64,000 bases of DNA, from assembly GCF_014654675.1 (NCBI RefSeq), contig NZ_BNBC01000019.1:14252-78251 (forward strand), written 5' to 3'. Every line of letters starts with the position of its first letter. Position 1 is the first letter of the stretch. Origin of the DNA: Streptomyces spiralis. GTDB lineage: Bacteria > Actinomycetota > Actinomycetes > Streptomycetales > Streptomycetaceae. Below are positions 25,901 through 34,026 of the stretch, piece by piece. The notes beneath the pieces are model-generated. The model did not search any database. It saw only the letters and a program-made list of their open reading frames with translations, and was not told the DNA's origin. The position numbers and the translations under genes are program-made.

Positions 25901-25972
25901 CACGGCGGGGCGGATGCGCTCGTCGAGGACGCGCTTGAGGCGGCCTTCGACCAGGCTGCGGTCGTCATGCAT
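22952..25972 (-). CDS. Cytosolic alpha-mannosidase, GH38
   Basis: 1006 aa with no signal peptide. The glycosidase domain follows an N-terminal beta domain (about 1-250). Zinc and active-site residues include H260, H262 and D264 in VGHAHIDSAWLWPLRETVRK, and the probable catalytic nucleophile D339 in WVESDTNMPG. The long beta-rich C-terminal half is normal for GH38 class enzymes. The family removes alpha-mannose from N-glycan oligosaccharides. Being intracellular and in an operon with an importer and a GH85 enzyme, it would trim imported mannosides. The start ATG at 25972 has a weak leader. It is the last gene before the 18-bp terminator. Confidence 0.9.
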   Translation of the reverse strand: MHDDRSLVEGRLKRVLDERIRPAVYPESVPLQVAVWHAPGEPVPVAEGLAAEPEPIEVGARWGAPWGTSWFRVTGTVPQEWAGRTVEALLDLGFDENMPGFQCEGLVYRPDGTPVKGLNPRNQWVRIGAPVAGGEEVRLHIEAASNPVILDYHPFLPTRLGDKETAGSEPQYTLTRMDLAVFDETVWQLVVDLEVLGELMAELPVDSQRRYEILRAVDRALDAVDLQDVNGTAARARARLTGVLSAPAVPSAHRISAVGHAHIDSAWLWPLRETVRKVARTTSNMTALLEDEPDFVFAMSQAQQWAWVKEHRPEVWARVKKAVADGRFVPAGGMWVESDTNMPGSEAMARQFVHGKRFFLDEFGIENDEAWLPDTFGFAAGLPQIIRAAGSTRLLTQKISWSQTNKFPHHTFQWEGIDGTRIFTHFPPVDTYNCSMKGSEIAHAARNFKDKGVARHSLAPTGWGDGGGGTTREMVAKAARLRDLEGSAQVVWETPRAFFDKAEAEYPEPPVWVGELYLELHRATLTSQARTKQGNRRSEHLLREAELWAATAAVRTGFTYPYQELDRIWKTVLLHQFHDILPGSSIAWVHREARATYEWIAGELTAIIEAAQRALAGEGTTPLVFNAAPHARAGVPAGGAATPAAGDRTRLAPRAGGGHVLDNGLLRIEIDDRGLVVSAYDVEAERETIAPGRAANLLQLHPDFPNMWDAWDVDEFYRNTVTDLTDADSVTAGEDGASVRIVRSFGASRVTQVLSLAAGERRLVLDTEVDWHETEKFLKLAFPLDVHAERYASETQFGHFHRPTHTNTSWEAAKFEACNHRFVHVEEPGWGVAIVNDSTYGHDVTRTVRTDGDRGTTTTVRVSLLRAPRFPDPETDQGVHRFRHALVPGADIGDAVREGWRVNVPERRLTGAGEVAPLVTVDQDAVVVTAVKLADDGSGDVVVRFHEAHGGRARATLTAGFEVADVTVTDLLERPLADAAAPERDGGRIAVRLRPFELVTLRLRRA

Positions 25973-26031
25973 GAGGGGTGCTCCGTGGGTCGTACGTCAG
26001 CGGGTGGATCAGTGGGTGGGTCGGCGGACGG

Positions 26032-28074
26032 CTACCAGGGGTGGGTGACGGTCGCGGGGGCCGACGCGGTGTACAGCTCCCCCACCGCGCGCACTTCGAA
26101 CCGTACGGCCCGCTCGCCCGTGGCGGGTGTCAGGCCGCCGGCGAAGTACGCCCGCTGGCAGGTGCCGCCGAGGAAGCGGCGGGTGCCGTCGGGCAGCACT
26201 CGGTGCACGGTGTAGTGGCGTACCGTGCCGGGCGCCGGATGGTTCCAGGCCAGGCGCAGGTCTCCGCCGGAGGCGGCGGTGATCCGCGGCCCGGAGGGGG
26301 CGGCCGGGGCACCGGTGCCGGTGCGCCCGTGGACGGCGAGGCGGCCGAGTCGCCAGCGCACCGGCCCGCCGTCACCGGTCGCGGTCAGCCGGACGCCGAT
26401 CGCGTGCACGGTCCCGGTCAGGCCGGTGAGCCGGACCGTCGAGGTCCGCCAGCCGTCGGCGGTGCCGGCCGGCAGCGGGAGGTACGTGTACGGCGGTGCC
26501 GCCCCGGCTTCGTCCGGCTCGGCGGCCGCCACGGCCAGCTCGACCCGGACGGTGCCCGCCTCCGCGCGATGCGTCAGCTCGACGACCGTGTCCGGGCCGA
26601 TCGGCAGCCGGGTCGCGTACAGGTCGAGCACGGCGGGCCGGTCGAGCGCGCCGTCCACCAGCACGCTGCTGCCGCCGCGCCAGGCGTCCGCGAAGTCGAA
26701 GCGGACGGCGGGCCGCTGCCCGTCCGTGCGCACCACCCAGCGCCGGGACGGCAGCCGGTCCTGGAGGCCGAGGTGGTTCCACGGGGTGCCGGAGGCGACC
26801 TCGCCGTCCTCGTACCAGCGCAGCCCGTGCCCGGTGTTGAACGTGCTCGCGAACGGCAGTGAGGTGACCGTCGACCGGTCCGCCACGGACACGGCGGGCG
26901 CCCGCCAGCCGTCGGCCGGGTCGGGACGGGACGGATCGAGGGAGCGACCGGTCCAGAACCGGTCGTCGGCGGCGTGGAAGTCCTCCGGGGTGTGCCCGGC
27001 GGGCAGGTGGTTGCGGGTCCACTCGGGGCGGTAGAGGCCGACGGAGGTGACGTGCGGCCGGTCGGTGGGCACGATCGCGTCCCAGTCCACGGACGTGTTC
27101 GACCCGTTCGACTCCACGTCCACGCCGGCCCACAACTCGTAGCGGTCGCGTTGCAGTTGTGCGGCCCTGTCCGCCGAGGAGGCGAGCGATTCCGCGCTCC
27201 AGCGGAAGTCGACGAACATGTCGTCGGCGGCCTGGAAGAAGTCCTGGTTACGGCTGTTCAGCGCGCCCTGCCAGCTCACCGAGCCGTTCACGGTCATCGC
27301 GTCGTACCAGGTCACCCGCTGCCCCCTGGCCTCGGACAGCCGCTCGAGCTCGCGTACGAAGCCCAGCATGTCCGCGCCGAGCGCGCTGTCGCCGCCGCCG
27401 GTCTCCGCGTTGACGAACCAGCCGTCGAAGCCGTACGCCGCCGCCACCGCCACCAGTTGCGCCGCGAGCGGGTAGTGGCCGGAGGCGTCCCTCTGCACCA
27501 GGTCACGGGTCCACTGGAGCTGTCCGCCGTAGGCGGCGGGCGGCAGGAAGACGTTGCCGAGGACGGGGACGCCGTGCCGGTGGGCCGCGTCCACGACGGG
27601 GGCGTTCGGGGCCAGGATCAGGCCCTCCCCGGACGAGCCGCCCCAGAACACCAGCTCGTCGATGTACGCCCAGTGCGTGAGGGCGTAGGTGTCGGCGGTG
27701 GCCGAGCCCTGGGAGGGGTTGGAGGAGGTGGGTCCGAAGGAGACCAGGGACTGGATCCGCGCCTGTCCGGCGCGGGCGGTGGTGTTGGCGGGGGCCGGAG
27801 TGAAGCGGCGGGCGAGCGGGACGGAGGAGGCGTTGAAGGCGAGGTCGGGGTCGGTGGCGGCGCGCCACGTCTTCAGGCTGCGCCAGGTGATGCCGGGACC
27901 CGGGCTGCCGGAGGGCAGGGAGTCGGGGTACCAGTAGGAGGCGTACGGCTGGAGCGCGGCCGTCGCCTTCGGGGCGCCCTCGGCGGCCCGGGCGGGCGGC
28001 GCGGGCAGTGCGGGCAGGAACGCGGCCGCGGCGCCGGCGATCAGGACGGTGCGTCTGGTGGGCTTCGGGTTCAC
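26032..28074 (-). CDS. Secreted endo-beta-N-acetylglucosaminidase, GH85
   Basis: 680 aa from GTG at 28074, in a GTGA overlap with the GH5 stop. The N-terminus PTRRTVLIAGAAAAFLPALP is a twin-arginine type export signal with cleavage near PARAAEG. GH85 hallmarks are the WYPDSLPSGSPGPGI segment near the mature start, ALTHWAYIDELVFWGG, and the catalytic N-x-E pair N222/E224 in WFVNAETGGGD, with DWD and VGLYRPEW downstream. A galactose-binding-like region and a fibronectin III-like C-terminal domain (about 600-680) follow. GH85 cuts between the two core GlcNAc residues of N-glycans. It is probably the extracellular first step of this operon. Confidence 0.9.
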   Translation of the reverse strand: MNPKPTRRTVLIAGAAAAFLPALPAPPARAAEGAPKATAALQPYASYWYPDSLPSGSPGPGITWRSLKTWRAATDPDLAFNASSVPLARRFTPAPANTTARAGQARIQSLVSFGPTSSNPSQGSATADTYALTHWAYIDELVFWGGSSGEGLILAPNAPVVDAAHRHGVPVLGNVFLPPAAYGGQLQWTRDLVQRDASGHYPLAAQLVAVAAAYGFDGWFVNAETGGGDSALGADMLGFVRELERLSEARGQRVTWYDAMTVNGSVSWQGALNSRNQDFFQAADDMFVDFRWSAESLASSADRAAQLQRDRYELWAGVDVESNGSNTSVDWDAIVPTDRPHVTSVGLYRPEWTRNHLPAGHTPEDFHAADDRFWTGRSLDPSRPDPADGWRAPAVSVADRSTVTSLPFASTFNTGHGLRWYEDGEVASGTPWNHLGLQDRLPSRRWVVRTDGQRPAVRFDFADAWRGGSSVLVDGALDRPAVLDLYATRLPIGPDTVVELTHRAEAGTVRVELAVAAAEPDEAGAAPPYTYLPLPAGTADGWRTSTVRLTGLTGTVHAIGVRLTATGDGGPVRWRLGRLAVHGRTGTGAPAAPSGPRITAASGGDLRLAWNHPAPGTVRHYTVHRVLPDGTRRFLGGTCQRAYFAGGLTPATGERAVRFEVRAVGELYTASAPATVTHPW

Positions 28075-29327
28075 GTGCGGGTGCCTCCTTGCGGGGTGGG
28101 GGGTACCTGGTCGGACGTGACGACTTCCGTGATGCCGCGGGCGGCGAGGTGGTCCCGGTCGGACGCCCGGGTGTCGAGGACGGTGGTGGGGCGGGCGCCG
28201 TCGGCGGTCAGCCGGAAGAAGGCCTCGAAGACGTCGCCGCCGGGCGCACAGCGGGAGCGGGCGGCCGGGTCGGCGGGGACGGCGAGGGCGGTGGTGCGCG
28301 GGGCCGGGGCGTAGGTGTGGTCGCGGGCCGCGCGGGCCAGGGTGCGGCCGATGTCCTTGGGTTCGCGGTCGTTGGTGAGCAGGCCCAGGGTGTACTCGAG
28401 TTCGGGGAAGTCGGCCAGTTCGCGGGAGACGTCGTGGGAGCACCACCAGGTGATGCCCCACAGGTCGGGGCAGTCCAGGGCGTTCGAGACGGTCGCCTCG
28501 GTGAACGCGGCGGCGTGCTCGGCGGGGATCAGGGGGGCGGGGGCGCCGACCTCCTGGAGCCAGACCGGGCGGTGCGGGTCGTCGGCCCAGGCCTTGCTGA
28601 GCTCGATCAGATACGCGGCGTGGTGCTCGGTGGGGACGGAGGTGCGGCCGTGGCGCTGTGCGGTGCCGTTGAACACCCAGGAGTGGACGGCCGTGAGGGC
28701 GCCGTGCCGGGCGGCCTGGGCCGGGGTGAAGGGCATGTCGTCCTGGTACCAGGTGGCGTCGTACTCGGCGTGCAGGTGCGGCTTGCCGGGGGCGCCCTTC
28801 TCGCAGGCGCCGAGCATGCGCTCCAGCCAGGCGTCGATCTGGTCGGCGGTGGCCCGGTCCGGGTCGGGGTGGGGGCCGGCGGAGAACTGGTTGACCTCGT
28901 TGCCGAGCGTCATGCCGAGGAAGTTCGGGCGGTCGGCGAGGGCGGCGGCCAGGGTGCGCAGGTAGGCGGCTTGGCCGTCGAGCACCTCGGGGTCGGTGAA
29001 CAGGTTGCGCCGGTGCCAGGTGCGGGTCCAGGCCGGCAGGAAGTCGAAGCTGGACAGATGCCCTTGCAGACCGTCCACGTTGACGTCGAGCCCGCGTTCG
29101 GCGGCGGCGTCGACGAGCTGGACGAGCTGTTCCACGGCGCGGGGGCGGATCAGGGCGCGGTCGGGCTGGAAGTAGGGCCACAGCGGGAAGACTCGGACGT
29201 GGTCCAGGCCGAGCTCGGCGATGGAGTCCAGGTCGGCGCGGACGGCGTCGAGGTCGAAGTCGAGCCAGTGGTGGAACCACCCCTGGCTCGGGGTGTAGTT
29301 GACGCCGAAGCGCACGGCAGAAGGCAT
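28071..29327 (-). CDS. Cytosolic GH5 family glycosidase, probable beta-mannosidase
   Basis: 418 aa from ATG at 29327, with AAGGA eight bases upstream. It has no signal peptide. It is a TIM-barrel enzyme of clan GH-A: GVNYTPSQGWFHHWLDFD at the first strand, acid/base E144 in LGNEVNQ and nucleophile E259 in VWLQEVGAP. The pattern resembles the GH5_18-like enzymes that act on the Man-beta-1,4-GlcNAc unit left after alpha-mannose removal; this assignment is inferred from family resemblance and operon context. A C-terminal extension (about 340-418) forms a small beta domain. Its stop overlaps the GH85 start. Confidence 0.8.
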   Translation of the reverse strand: MPSAVRFGVNYTPSQGWFHHWLDFDLDAVRADLDSIAELGLDHVRVFPLWPYFQPDRALIRPRAVEQLVQLVDAAAERGLDVNVDGLQGHLSSFDFLPAWTRTWHRRNLFTDPEVLDGQAAYLRTLAAALADRPNFLGMTLGNEVNQFSAGPHPDPDRATADQIDAWLERMLGACEKGAPGKPHLHAEYDATWYQDDMPFTPAQAARHGALTAVHSWVFNGTAQRHGRTSVPTEHHAAYLIELSKAWADDPHRPVWLQEVGAPAPLIPAEHAAAFTEATVSNALDCPDLWGITWWCSHDVSRELADFPELEYTLGLLTNDREPKDIGRTLARAARDHTYAPAPRTTALAVPADPAARSRCAPGGDVFEAFFRLTADGARPTTVLDTRASDRDHLAARGITEVVTSDQVPPTPQGGTRT

Positions 29328-29391
29328 GCGGGGTCCTTGCGGGTGGGAGTACGGGGGTCGGCCCTGCTGACGGCCGGGCGGCTCTCGGTGC

Positions 29392-30297
29392 TCAGCCCTT
29401 GACGGCGCCCTCGCCGACACCGCGGAAGAAGTAGCGCTGGAGGCAGGCGAAGAGCGCGATCAACGGGGCCACGGCGATGATCGTGCCGGCTGCGACGAGG
29501 CGTTCGTCGTTGGCGAAGGTGCCGTGGAGGTAGTTGAGGCCGATGGTCAGGGTGAACCTGGACGGGTCGCTGAGCACGATCAGCGGCCACAGGAAGTCGT
29601 CCCAGGCGCCCATGAAGGCGAAGATCGCCACGACGGCGAGGGTGCCCTTGACCGACGGCAGGGCGATGCGCAGGAACCGCTGCCAGACGTCGGCGCCGTC
29701 GACGTAGGCCGCCTCCTCGATCTCGTAGGGCAGGTTGAGGAAGGCGTTGCGCATCAGCAGGACGTTCATGGCGGCGACGGCGCCGGGCAGCACCACGCCG
29801 ACGAGCGTGTTGTTCAGGCCGAGGTCACGCATGGTGGTGAACTGGGCGATGACGATGCTCTCCGCGGGCACGAGCATGGCGAGGACGAAGACGACGGTGG
29901 TCGCGCGGCGGCCCCGGTAGCGCAGCCGGGCCAGGGCGTAGCCGGCGAGGGCGGAGCCGACGCAGTTGGTGACCACGTTGGCCGTGGCGACCTTCAGCGA
30001 GTTCAGGGCGTAGTCCCAGACCGGGATGGTCTGGGACACCCGCTCGTAGTTGTGCAGGGTGGGGTGGCTGGGCAGGAACTTCGGCGGGGAGCTGAAGATG
30101 TCCTCGGTCGGCCCCTTGAGCGAGGTGGACAGCTGCCACAGGAACGGCCCGACGGTCAGGGCGAGGACGGCGAGCAGCAGCACGTAGCGCAGGATCAGTT
30201 CCCACGCCCGGATGCGGCGGCCGTTGTCGTCGGTGAAGCGGGGCCGCCGGGCAGGGGCCGGTGTCCTGGTGGCCGGGGTCTTCTGGACGAGGCTCAC
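29392..30297 (-). CDS. MalG-type carbohydrate ABC transporter permease
   Basis: 301 aa, six membrane helices, start GTG at 30297 in a GTGA overlap with the MalF-type gene. The cytoplasmic EAA loop is clear (EEAAYVDGADVWQRFLRIALP), and the N-terminal SLKGPTEDIF region is typical of CUT1 inner-membrane components. It pairs with the permease at 30294-31235 and the lipoprotein at 31242 to import oligosaccharides. No ATPase gene is in the operon, so a shared ATPase such as MsiK elsewhere is needed. Confidence 0.92.
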   Translation of the reverse strand: MSLVQKTPATRTPAPARRPRFTDDNGRRIRAWELILRYVLLLAVLALTVGPFLWQLSTSLKGPTEDIFSSPPKFLPSHPTLHNYERVSQTIPVWDYALNSLKVATANVVTNCVGSALAGYALARLRYRGRRATTVVFVLAMLVPAESIVIAQFTTMRDLGLNNTLVGVVLPGAVAAMNVLLMRNAFLNLPYEIEEAAYVDGADVWQRFLRIALPSVKGTLAVVAIFAFMGAWDDFLWPLIVLSDPSRFTLTIGLNYLHGTFANDERLVAAGTIIAVAPLIALFACLQRYFFRGVGEGAVKG

Positions 30298-31235
30298 GAG
30301 TCCTCCCTCCGGTCGGCGCGCAGGACGAGCAGCATCAGCACGACGGTGACGACGAAGACGACCAGCGAGATGGCGGAGGCGTAACCGACCCGGCCGGTCA
30401 GGCCGGTGCCGGTGCGCTGCACGAGCATCACCAGGGTGGTGTCCTCACCGGCCGGGCCTCCGTTCGGGCCGGCCATCAGGTACACCTCGGAGAACACCTT
30501 GAAGGCGGAGACCGAGGCGAGCGCGGCGACCAGGACCATGGTGGAGCGCACGGCCGGGACGGTGACGGTGAGGAAGCGGCGCACCGCGCCCGCTCCGTCC
30601 ACGGCGGCGGCCTCGTGGAGCTCGCGCGGCACGTTGGCGAGCGCCGCCAGGTAGATGATCATGTAGTAGCCGAGCCCCCTCCAGACCGTGACGGCCATGG
30701 CGCTCAGCAGGAGCAGCCACTGGTCGCTGAGGAAGCCGACCTTGCCCACCCCGACCGTCTCCAGCAGCGAGTTCACCAGCCCGCGCTCGTCCAGCAGCCA
30801 CACCCAGATCAGGCCGACCACGACGATCGAGGCGACGACCGGGGTGTAGAAGGCGGACCGGAAGAAGGTGATGCCGGGGACGTTCTTCTGCACCAGCAGG
30901 GCGAGCAGCAGCGGCAGGATCACCAGCGCCGGGACGACGCCGAGGACGTACAGCGCGCTGTTGCGCAGCCCGGTCCAGAACATGTCGTCGTGCAGCAGCT
31001 CACGGAAGTTGGCGAGCCCGACGAACCGGCCCGGGATGAGGGTGCGGCGGTCGGTGAAGGCGTTGATCACCGTGGAGGCGAACGGGTAGAGGATGAAGGC
31101 GCCGGTGACCAGCAGTCCGGGGGCGGCGAACAGCCAGGGGCTGGTGGGAAGTTGGCGCCGCACCCGGTTCGCCGGGCGCCCGGGATGCCGGGCCGGACGC
31201 GACGGGCGCGTCCGGGAGACGGTCGAGGTGGCCAT
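30294..31235 (-). CDS. MalF-type carbohydrate ABC transporter permease
   Basis: 313 aa with a basic Arg/Pro-rich cytoplasmic leader and six membrane helices beginning SPWLFAAPGLLVTGAFILYP. The EAA loop is ELHEAAAVDGAGAVRRFLTV, and GLANFRELLHDDMFW precedes the second helix, as usual in CUT1 permeases. It starts 6 bases after the lipoprotein gene and overlaps the MalG-type gene. The substrate is probably an N-glycan-derived oligomannoside, by context. Confidence 0.92.
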   Translation of the reverse strand: MATSTVSRTRPSRPARHPGRPANRVRRQLPTSPWLFAAPGLLVTGAFILYPFASTVINAFTDRRTLIPGRFVGLANFRELLHDDMFWTGLRNSALYVLGVVPALVILPLLLALLVQKNVPGITFFRSAFYTPVVASIVVVGLIWVWLLDERGLVNSLLETVGVGKVGFLSDQWLLLLSAMAVTVWRGLGYYMIIYLAALANVPRELHEAAAVDGAGAVRRFLTVTVPAVRSTMVLVAALASVSAFKVFSEVYLMAGPNGGPAGEDTTLVMLVQRTGTGLTGRVGYASAISLVVFVVTVVLMLLVLRADRREDS

Positions 31236-31241
31236 GGTGCG

Positions 31242-32534
31242 TTATCCCTGCTGCTTCAGAAGCTGGTCACAGGCTTTGACAGCGTTGTCAAGAGCCGCCT
31301 TGGGGCTCTGCTTGCCCTGGAGCGCCTTGGCGACCTCGTTGCGCAGCGCGGTCTTCATCTGTTCGCTGAACAGGACGGGTGTGTAGTTGGCCGCGTTCTT
31401 CAGCGACTTGGCGGCGGCGATGCGCACCCGGGTCTCGTCGGTGCCGTCCTCCTTGGTGAAGTACGGGTCGTCGAGGGAGCCGGCGGTGCTCGGGAAGATG
31501 GCGACCTTCTTGGCGAACGACATCTGGTGCTCGGCGTCGGTGACGTAGTGCGCGAAGGCGACCGCGGCGGGCGTGTGCTTGGTCCTCGCGTTCACCATCA
31601 GGCCCATCACGTACATGTTGACGTGGCCGGTGCTGGTGATCTGGTCGGTGATGCCGATGTTCTTGTACAGGTTCGGCGCCTGCTTCTTGAAGTTGTCCAG
31701 GTCCAGGGCGCTGCCGGGGTTCATGGCGACGGCGCCGGTGAGGAACTTCTTCCCGGACGACTCGGGGGTGGCGGTCAGCGCCTGCGGGTCGAGGGCCTTG
31801 GCGTCGTACAACTGCTTGTACTTGGTGAGGAGTTCGACGCCCTTGGGGTCGTTGAAGGCGAAGGCGGTGCCTTCCTTGTTCATCAGGGGGACGCCGTAGC
31901 GGCCGAAGTCCTCGATGGTGGGGATGTTGGCGAGGGTGGCGACCTTGCCACCGCTCTTGTCCGCCATCTGCAGGGCGTCGCTGAAGAGCTCGTCGTAGGT
32001 CTTCGGCGGCTTGTTCGGGTCGAGCCCGGCCTTCTCGAACAGGGTCTTGTTGTAGAACAGCGGGCCGGTGTTGAGGTACCAGGGGAAGGCGTACGTGCCG
32101 GTCATGCCGGGGATCTGGTGGCCGGCCCAGGCGCCGGGCAGGTACTCCGCCTTGTACTGGGCGGCGGCCTTGTCCAGGTCCATCGCGAGGCCCGCCTTGG
32201 CGAGCGGGGCGACCAGGTCCGGGGAGACGTTGACGACGTCGGGCAGGGTGCCGCCGGCCGCGTCCGCGCTGATCTTGTCGGCGTAGCCCTCGGCGGGCTG
32301 GTCCACCCACTTCACATGGGTGCCCGGGTACTTCTTCTCGAAGTCGGCGACCAGGCCCTCGAAGTAGTCCTTGAAGTTGGCGCGCAGGTTCCAGGTCTGG
32401 AAGGTGATGTCGCCCTCGACCTTGCCGGAGGCGTCCGTCGAGCCGCCGCCGTCGCCGCCCGAGCCGCAGGCGCTCAGCGGCAGGACGAGGGCGGTGAAAG
32501 CGGCGGCGGCGAATGCTCTGCGGGATATGGGCAC
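31242..32534 (-). CDS. Extracellular solute-binding lipoprotein, CUT1 oligosaccharide type
   Basis: 430 aa from GTG at 32534, chosen because AAGGGAG lies about ten bases upstream and the signal peptide then starts MPISRRAFAAAAF. The lipobox is LSAC (Cys23), and the SRRAF motif allows Tat export. The mature protein has the type 1 solute-binding fold: GDITFQTWNLRANFKDYFEG, NVSPDLVAPLAKAGLAMDLD and FPWYLNTGPLFYNKTLFEKAG. It is the first gene of the operon and the specificity determinant of the importer. It faces the LacI gene across a 237-base regulatory gap. Confidence 0.92.
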   Translation of the reverse strand: MPISRRAFAAAAFTALVLPLSACGSGGDGGGSTDASGKVEGDITFQTWNLRANFKDYFEGLVADFEKKYPGTHVKWVDQPAEGYADKISADAAGGTLPDVVNVSPDLVAPLAKAGLAMDLDKAAAQYKAEYLPGAWAGHQIPGMTGTYAFPWYLNTGPLFYNKTLFEKAGLDPNKPPKTYDELFSDALQMADKSGGKVATLANIPTIEDFGRYGVPLMNKEGTAFAFNDPKGVELLTKYKQLYDAKALDPQALTATPESSGKKFLTGAVAMNPGSALDLDNFKKQAPNLYKNIGITDQITSTGHVNMYVMGLMVNARTKHTPAAVAFAHYVTDAEHQMSFAKKVAIFPSTAGSLDDPYFTKEDGTDETRVRIAAAKSLKNAANYTPVLFSEQMKTALRNEVAKALQGKQSPKAALDNAVKACDQLLKQQG

Positions 32535-32641
32535 GGTGACACGGCTCCCTTGCGGCGTCGACGACGGGTGTCGGCAGTGACCATGCACGCCGGGTTAACG
32601 GAAAGTCAATGGATTCGGCGCCGCTAAAGTAATCAGAAGAA

Positions 32642-32694
32642 CATTAGTCCAGGTCACAGACGTCATGGATGATGCTTGCCAGTCGGGACTAATG
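32642..32694. promoter_or_regulatory. Long-range inverted repeat in the LacI/lipoprotein gap
   Basis: CATTAGTCC (32642-32650) and GGACTAATG (32686-32694) are perfect reverse complements separated by 35 bases. They lie in an AT-rich patch between the divergent promoters. A regulator that loops or binds two half-sites is possible. Confidence 0.45.
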
Positions 32695-32726
32695 CGCTTT
32701 AGAGTGCTGACACTCAAGCGCTTTAG
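32690..32726. promoter_or_regulatory. Candidate LacI operators (tandem GCGCTTTAG)
   Basis: GCGCTTTAG occurs at 32694-32702 and 32718-32726, and its inverse CGCTAAAG at 32622-32629. The second copy sits in TCAAGCGCTTTA, centred on the AAGCGCTT palindrome with the central CG typical of LacI-family sites. It is placed upstream of both the LacI gene and the divergent operon. Confidence 0.6.
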
Positions 32727-32771
32727 CGATCACCGCTCCAACCGCATCACCGCTGAGAAATGAGGGGGAAC

Positions 32772-33818
32772 ATGCCGGCCAAGCGGTCCCCGGCACGCCG
32801 GCCGACCATGAAGGACATCGCGCGTCGCGCCGGTGTCTCCGAGAGCGCCGTCTCCTTCGCGCTCAACGACCGGCCCGGCGTGTCGGAGGCGACCCGCGCC
32901 CGGGTGCGCCGGGTCGCCGAGCAGCTGGGCTGGCGGCCCAGTACGGCGGCCCGCGCGCTGTCCGGGGAGGGCGCGGCCACCGTCGGCTTCGTGCTGGCCC
33001 GCCCGGCGGACACGCTCGGCGTGGACTCCTTCTTCCTGCAACTGGTCTCCGGCATCCAGGAGGTGCTGGCGGAGCGCCATCTGGGCCTGTTGTTCCAGGT
33101 GGTGGAGGACATCGCCGACGAGTGCGCGGTGTACCGCAGATGGTGGGCCGAGCACCGGGTCGACGGCGTGCTGGTGGTGGACCCGCGCACCGACGACCCA
33201 CGTCCGGACCTGCTCGACGAACTGGGCCTGCCGGCCGTGGTGATCGGCGGCGCCCCGGACGAGCGGCATCCCGGGCTGTCCACGGTGTGGGCGGACGACG
33301 CGGGCGCGATGGCGTCGGTGGTGGACGGGCTGTACGGGCTCGGCCACCGGCGGATCGTGCACATCGCCGGGCTGGCGGGCCTCGCCCACACCGAGCGCCG
33401 GATCCGCACGCTGCGCGCCGAGGCCGAGCGCCGCGGACTGACCGGCGTGGAGTCCGTGACCACCGACTACTCGGATGCCGAGGGCGCCGCCGTCACCCGC
33501 GAGGTCTTGCGCTCGGCCGCTCCCCCGACGGCCCTGATCTACGACAACGACGTGATGGCCCTGGCCGGTGTCGCCGTCGCGGCCGAACTCGGCTTCTCGG
33601 TCCCGGCGGACGTCTCGGTGGTGTCCTGGGAGGACTCCGCCCTGTGCCGCATGGTCACGCCGTGGCTGTCCGCCCTGTCCCGGGACAGCATGGAGTTCGG
33701 CCGTACGGCGGCCCGGGAGCTGACCGCCCTGCTGGACGGCGGCCCGGCCCGTACGGTCCGGGTGCCGGTGCCCCGCCTGGTCGAACGGGAGAGCACGGGG
33801 GCGGCGCGGGACGCGTGA
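32772..33818 (+). CDS. LacI family transcriptional regulator
   Basis: 348 aa from ATG at 32772, with GAGGGGG just upstream; an ATG four codons earlier lacks a ribosome-binding site. The helix-turn-helix lies at about 12-35 (TMKDIARRAGVSESAVSFALN) and the hinge contains WRPSTAARALSG. The ligand domain is periplasmic-binding-protein-like with VDGVLVVDPRTD, GHRRIVHIAGL and ALIYDNDVMALAGV. It probably represses the divergent N-glycan operon and responds to an imported mannoside or mannose. Candidate operators are in the shared upstream region. Confidence 0.92.
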   Translation: MPAKRSPARRPTMKDIARRAGVSESAVSFALNDRPGVSEATRARVRRVAEQLGWRPSTAARALSGEGAATVGFVLARPADTLGVDSFFLQLVSGIQEVLAERHLGLLFQVVEDIADECAVYRRWWAEHRVDGVLVVDPRTDDPRPDLLDELGLPAVVIGGAPDERHPGLSTVWADDAGAMASVVDGLYGLGHRRIVHIAGLAGLAHTERRIRTLRAEAERRGLTGVESVTTDYSDAEGAAVTREVLRSAAPPTALIYDNDVMALAGVAVAAELGFSVPADVSVVSWEDSALCRMVTPWLSALSRDSMEFGRTAARELTALLDGGPARTVRVPVPRLVERESTGAARDA

Positions 33819-33847
33819 AACTCACGGGGCCGCGCGCCACGGCGCGG

Positions 33848-33871
33848 GGTGCCCACCGTGCAACGGGCACC
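33848..33871 (+). terminator. Hairpin terminator after LacI gene
   Basis: GGTGCCC (33848-33854) and GGGCACC (33865-33871) form a perfect 7-bp stem with a 10-base loop. A smaller hairpin (33830-33847) precedes it. It lies 30 bases after the stop codon. Confidence 0.55.
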
Positions 33872-34026
33872 GCCACCGTGTCCGACACCGCTACGTGCCG
33901 GGTGCTCGCGCCGCGCGGACACCCCATGCGGCACCGCCGACGCAAGGCGTCTGCCTCAGGCCGAACACCTCGGGCGGCACTGCGCGTGCGGCGCACGAAA
34001 AGCCCCGGCCGCGCCCGGTCCGGATC

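Noticed and set aside
22913..26215. 1100-codon + strand frame opposite the GH38 gene
   Set aside because: No domain, heavy Arg/Val/Gly/His bias, and the opposite strand has an intact GH38 active site.
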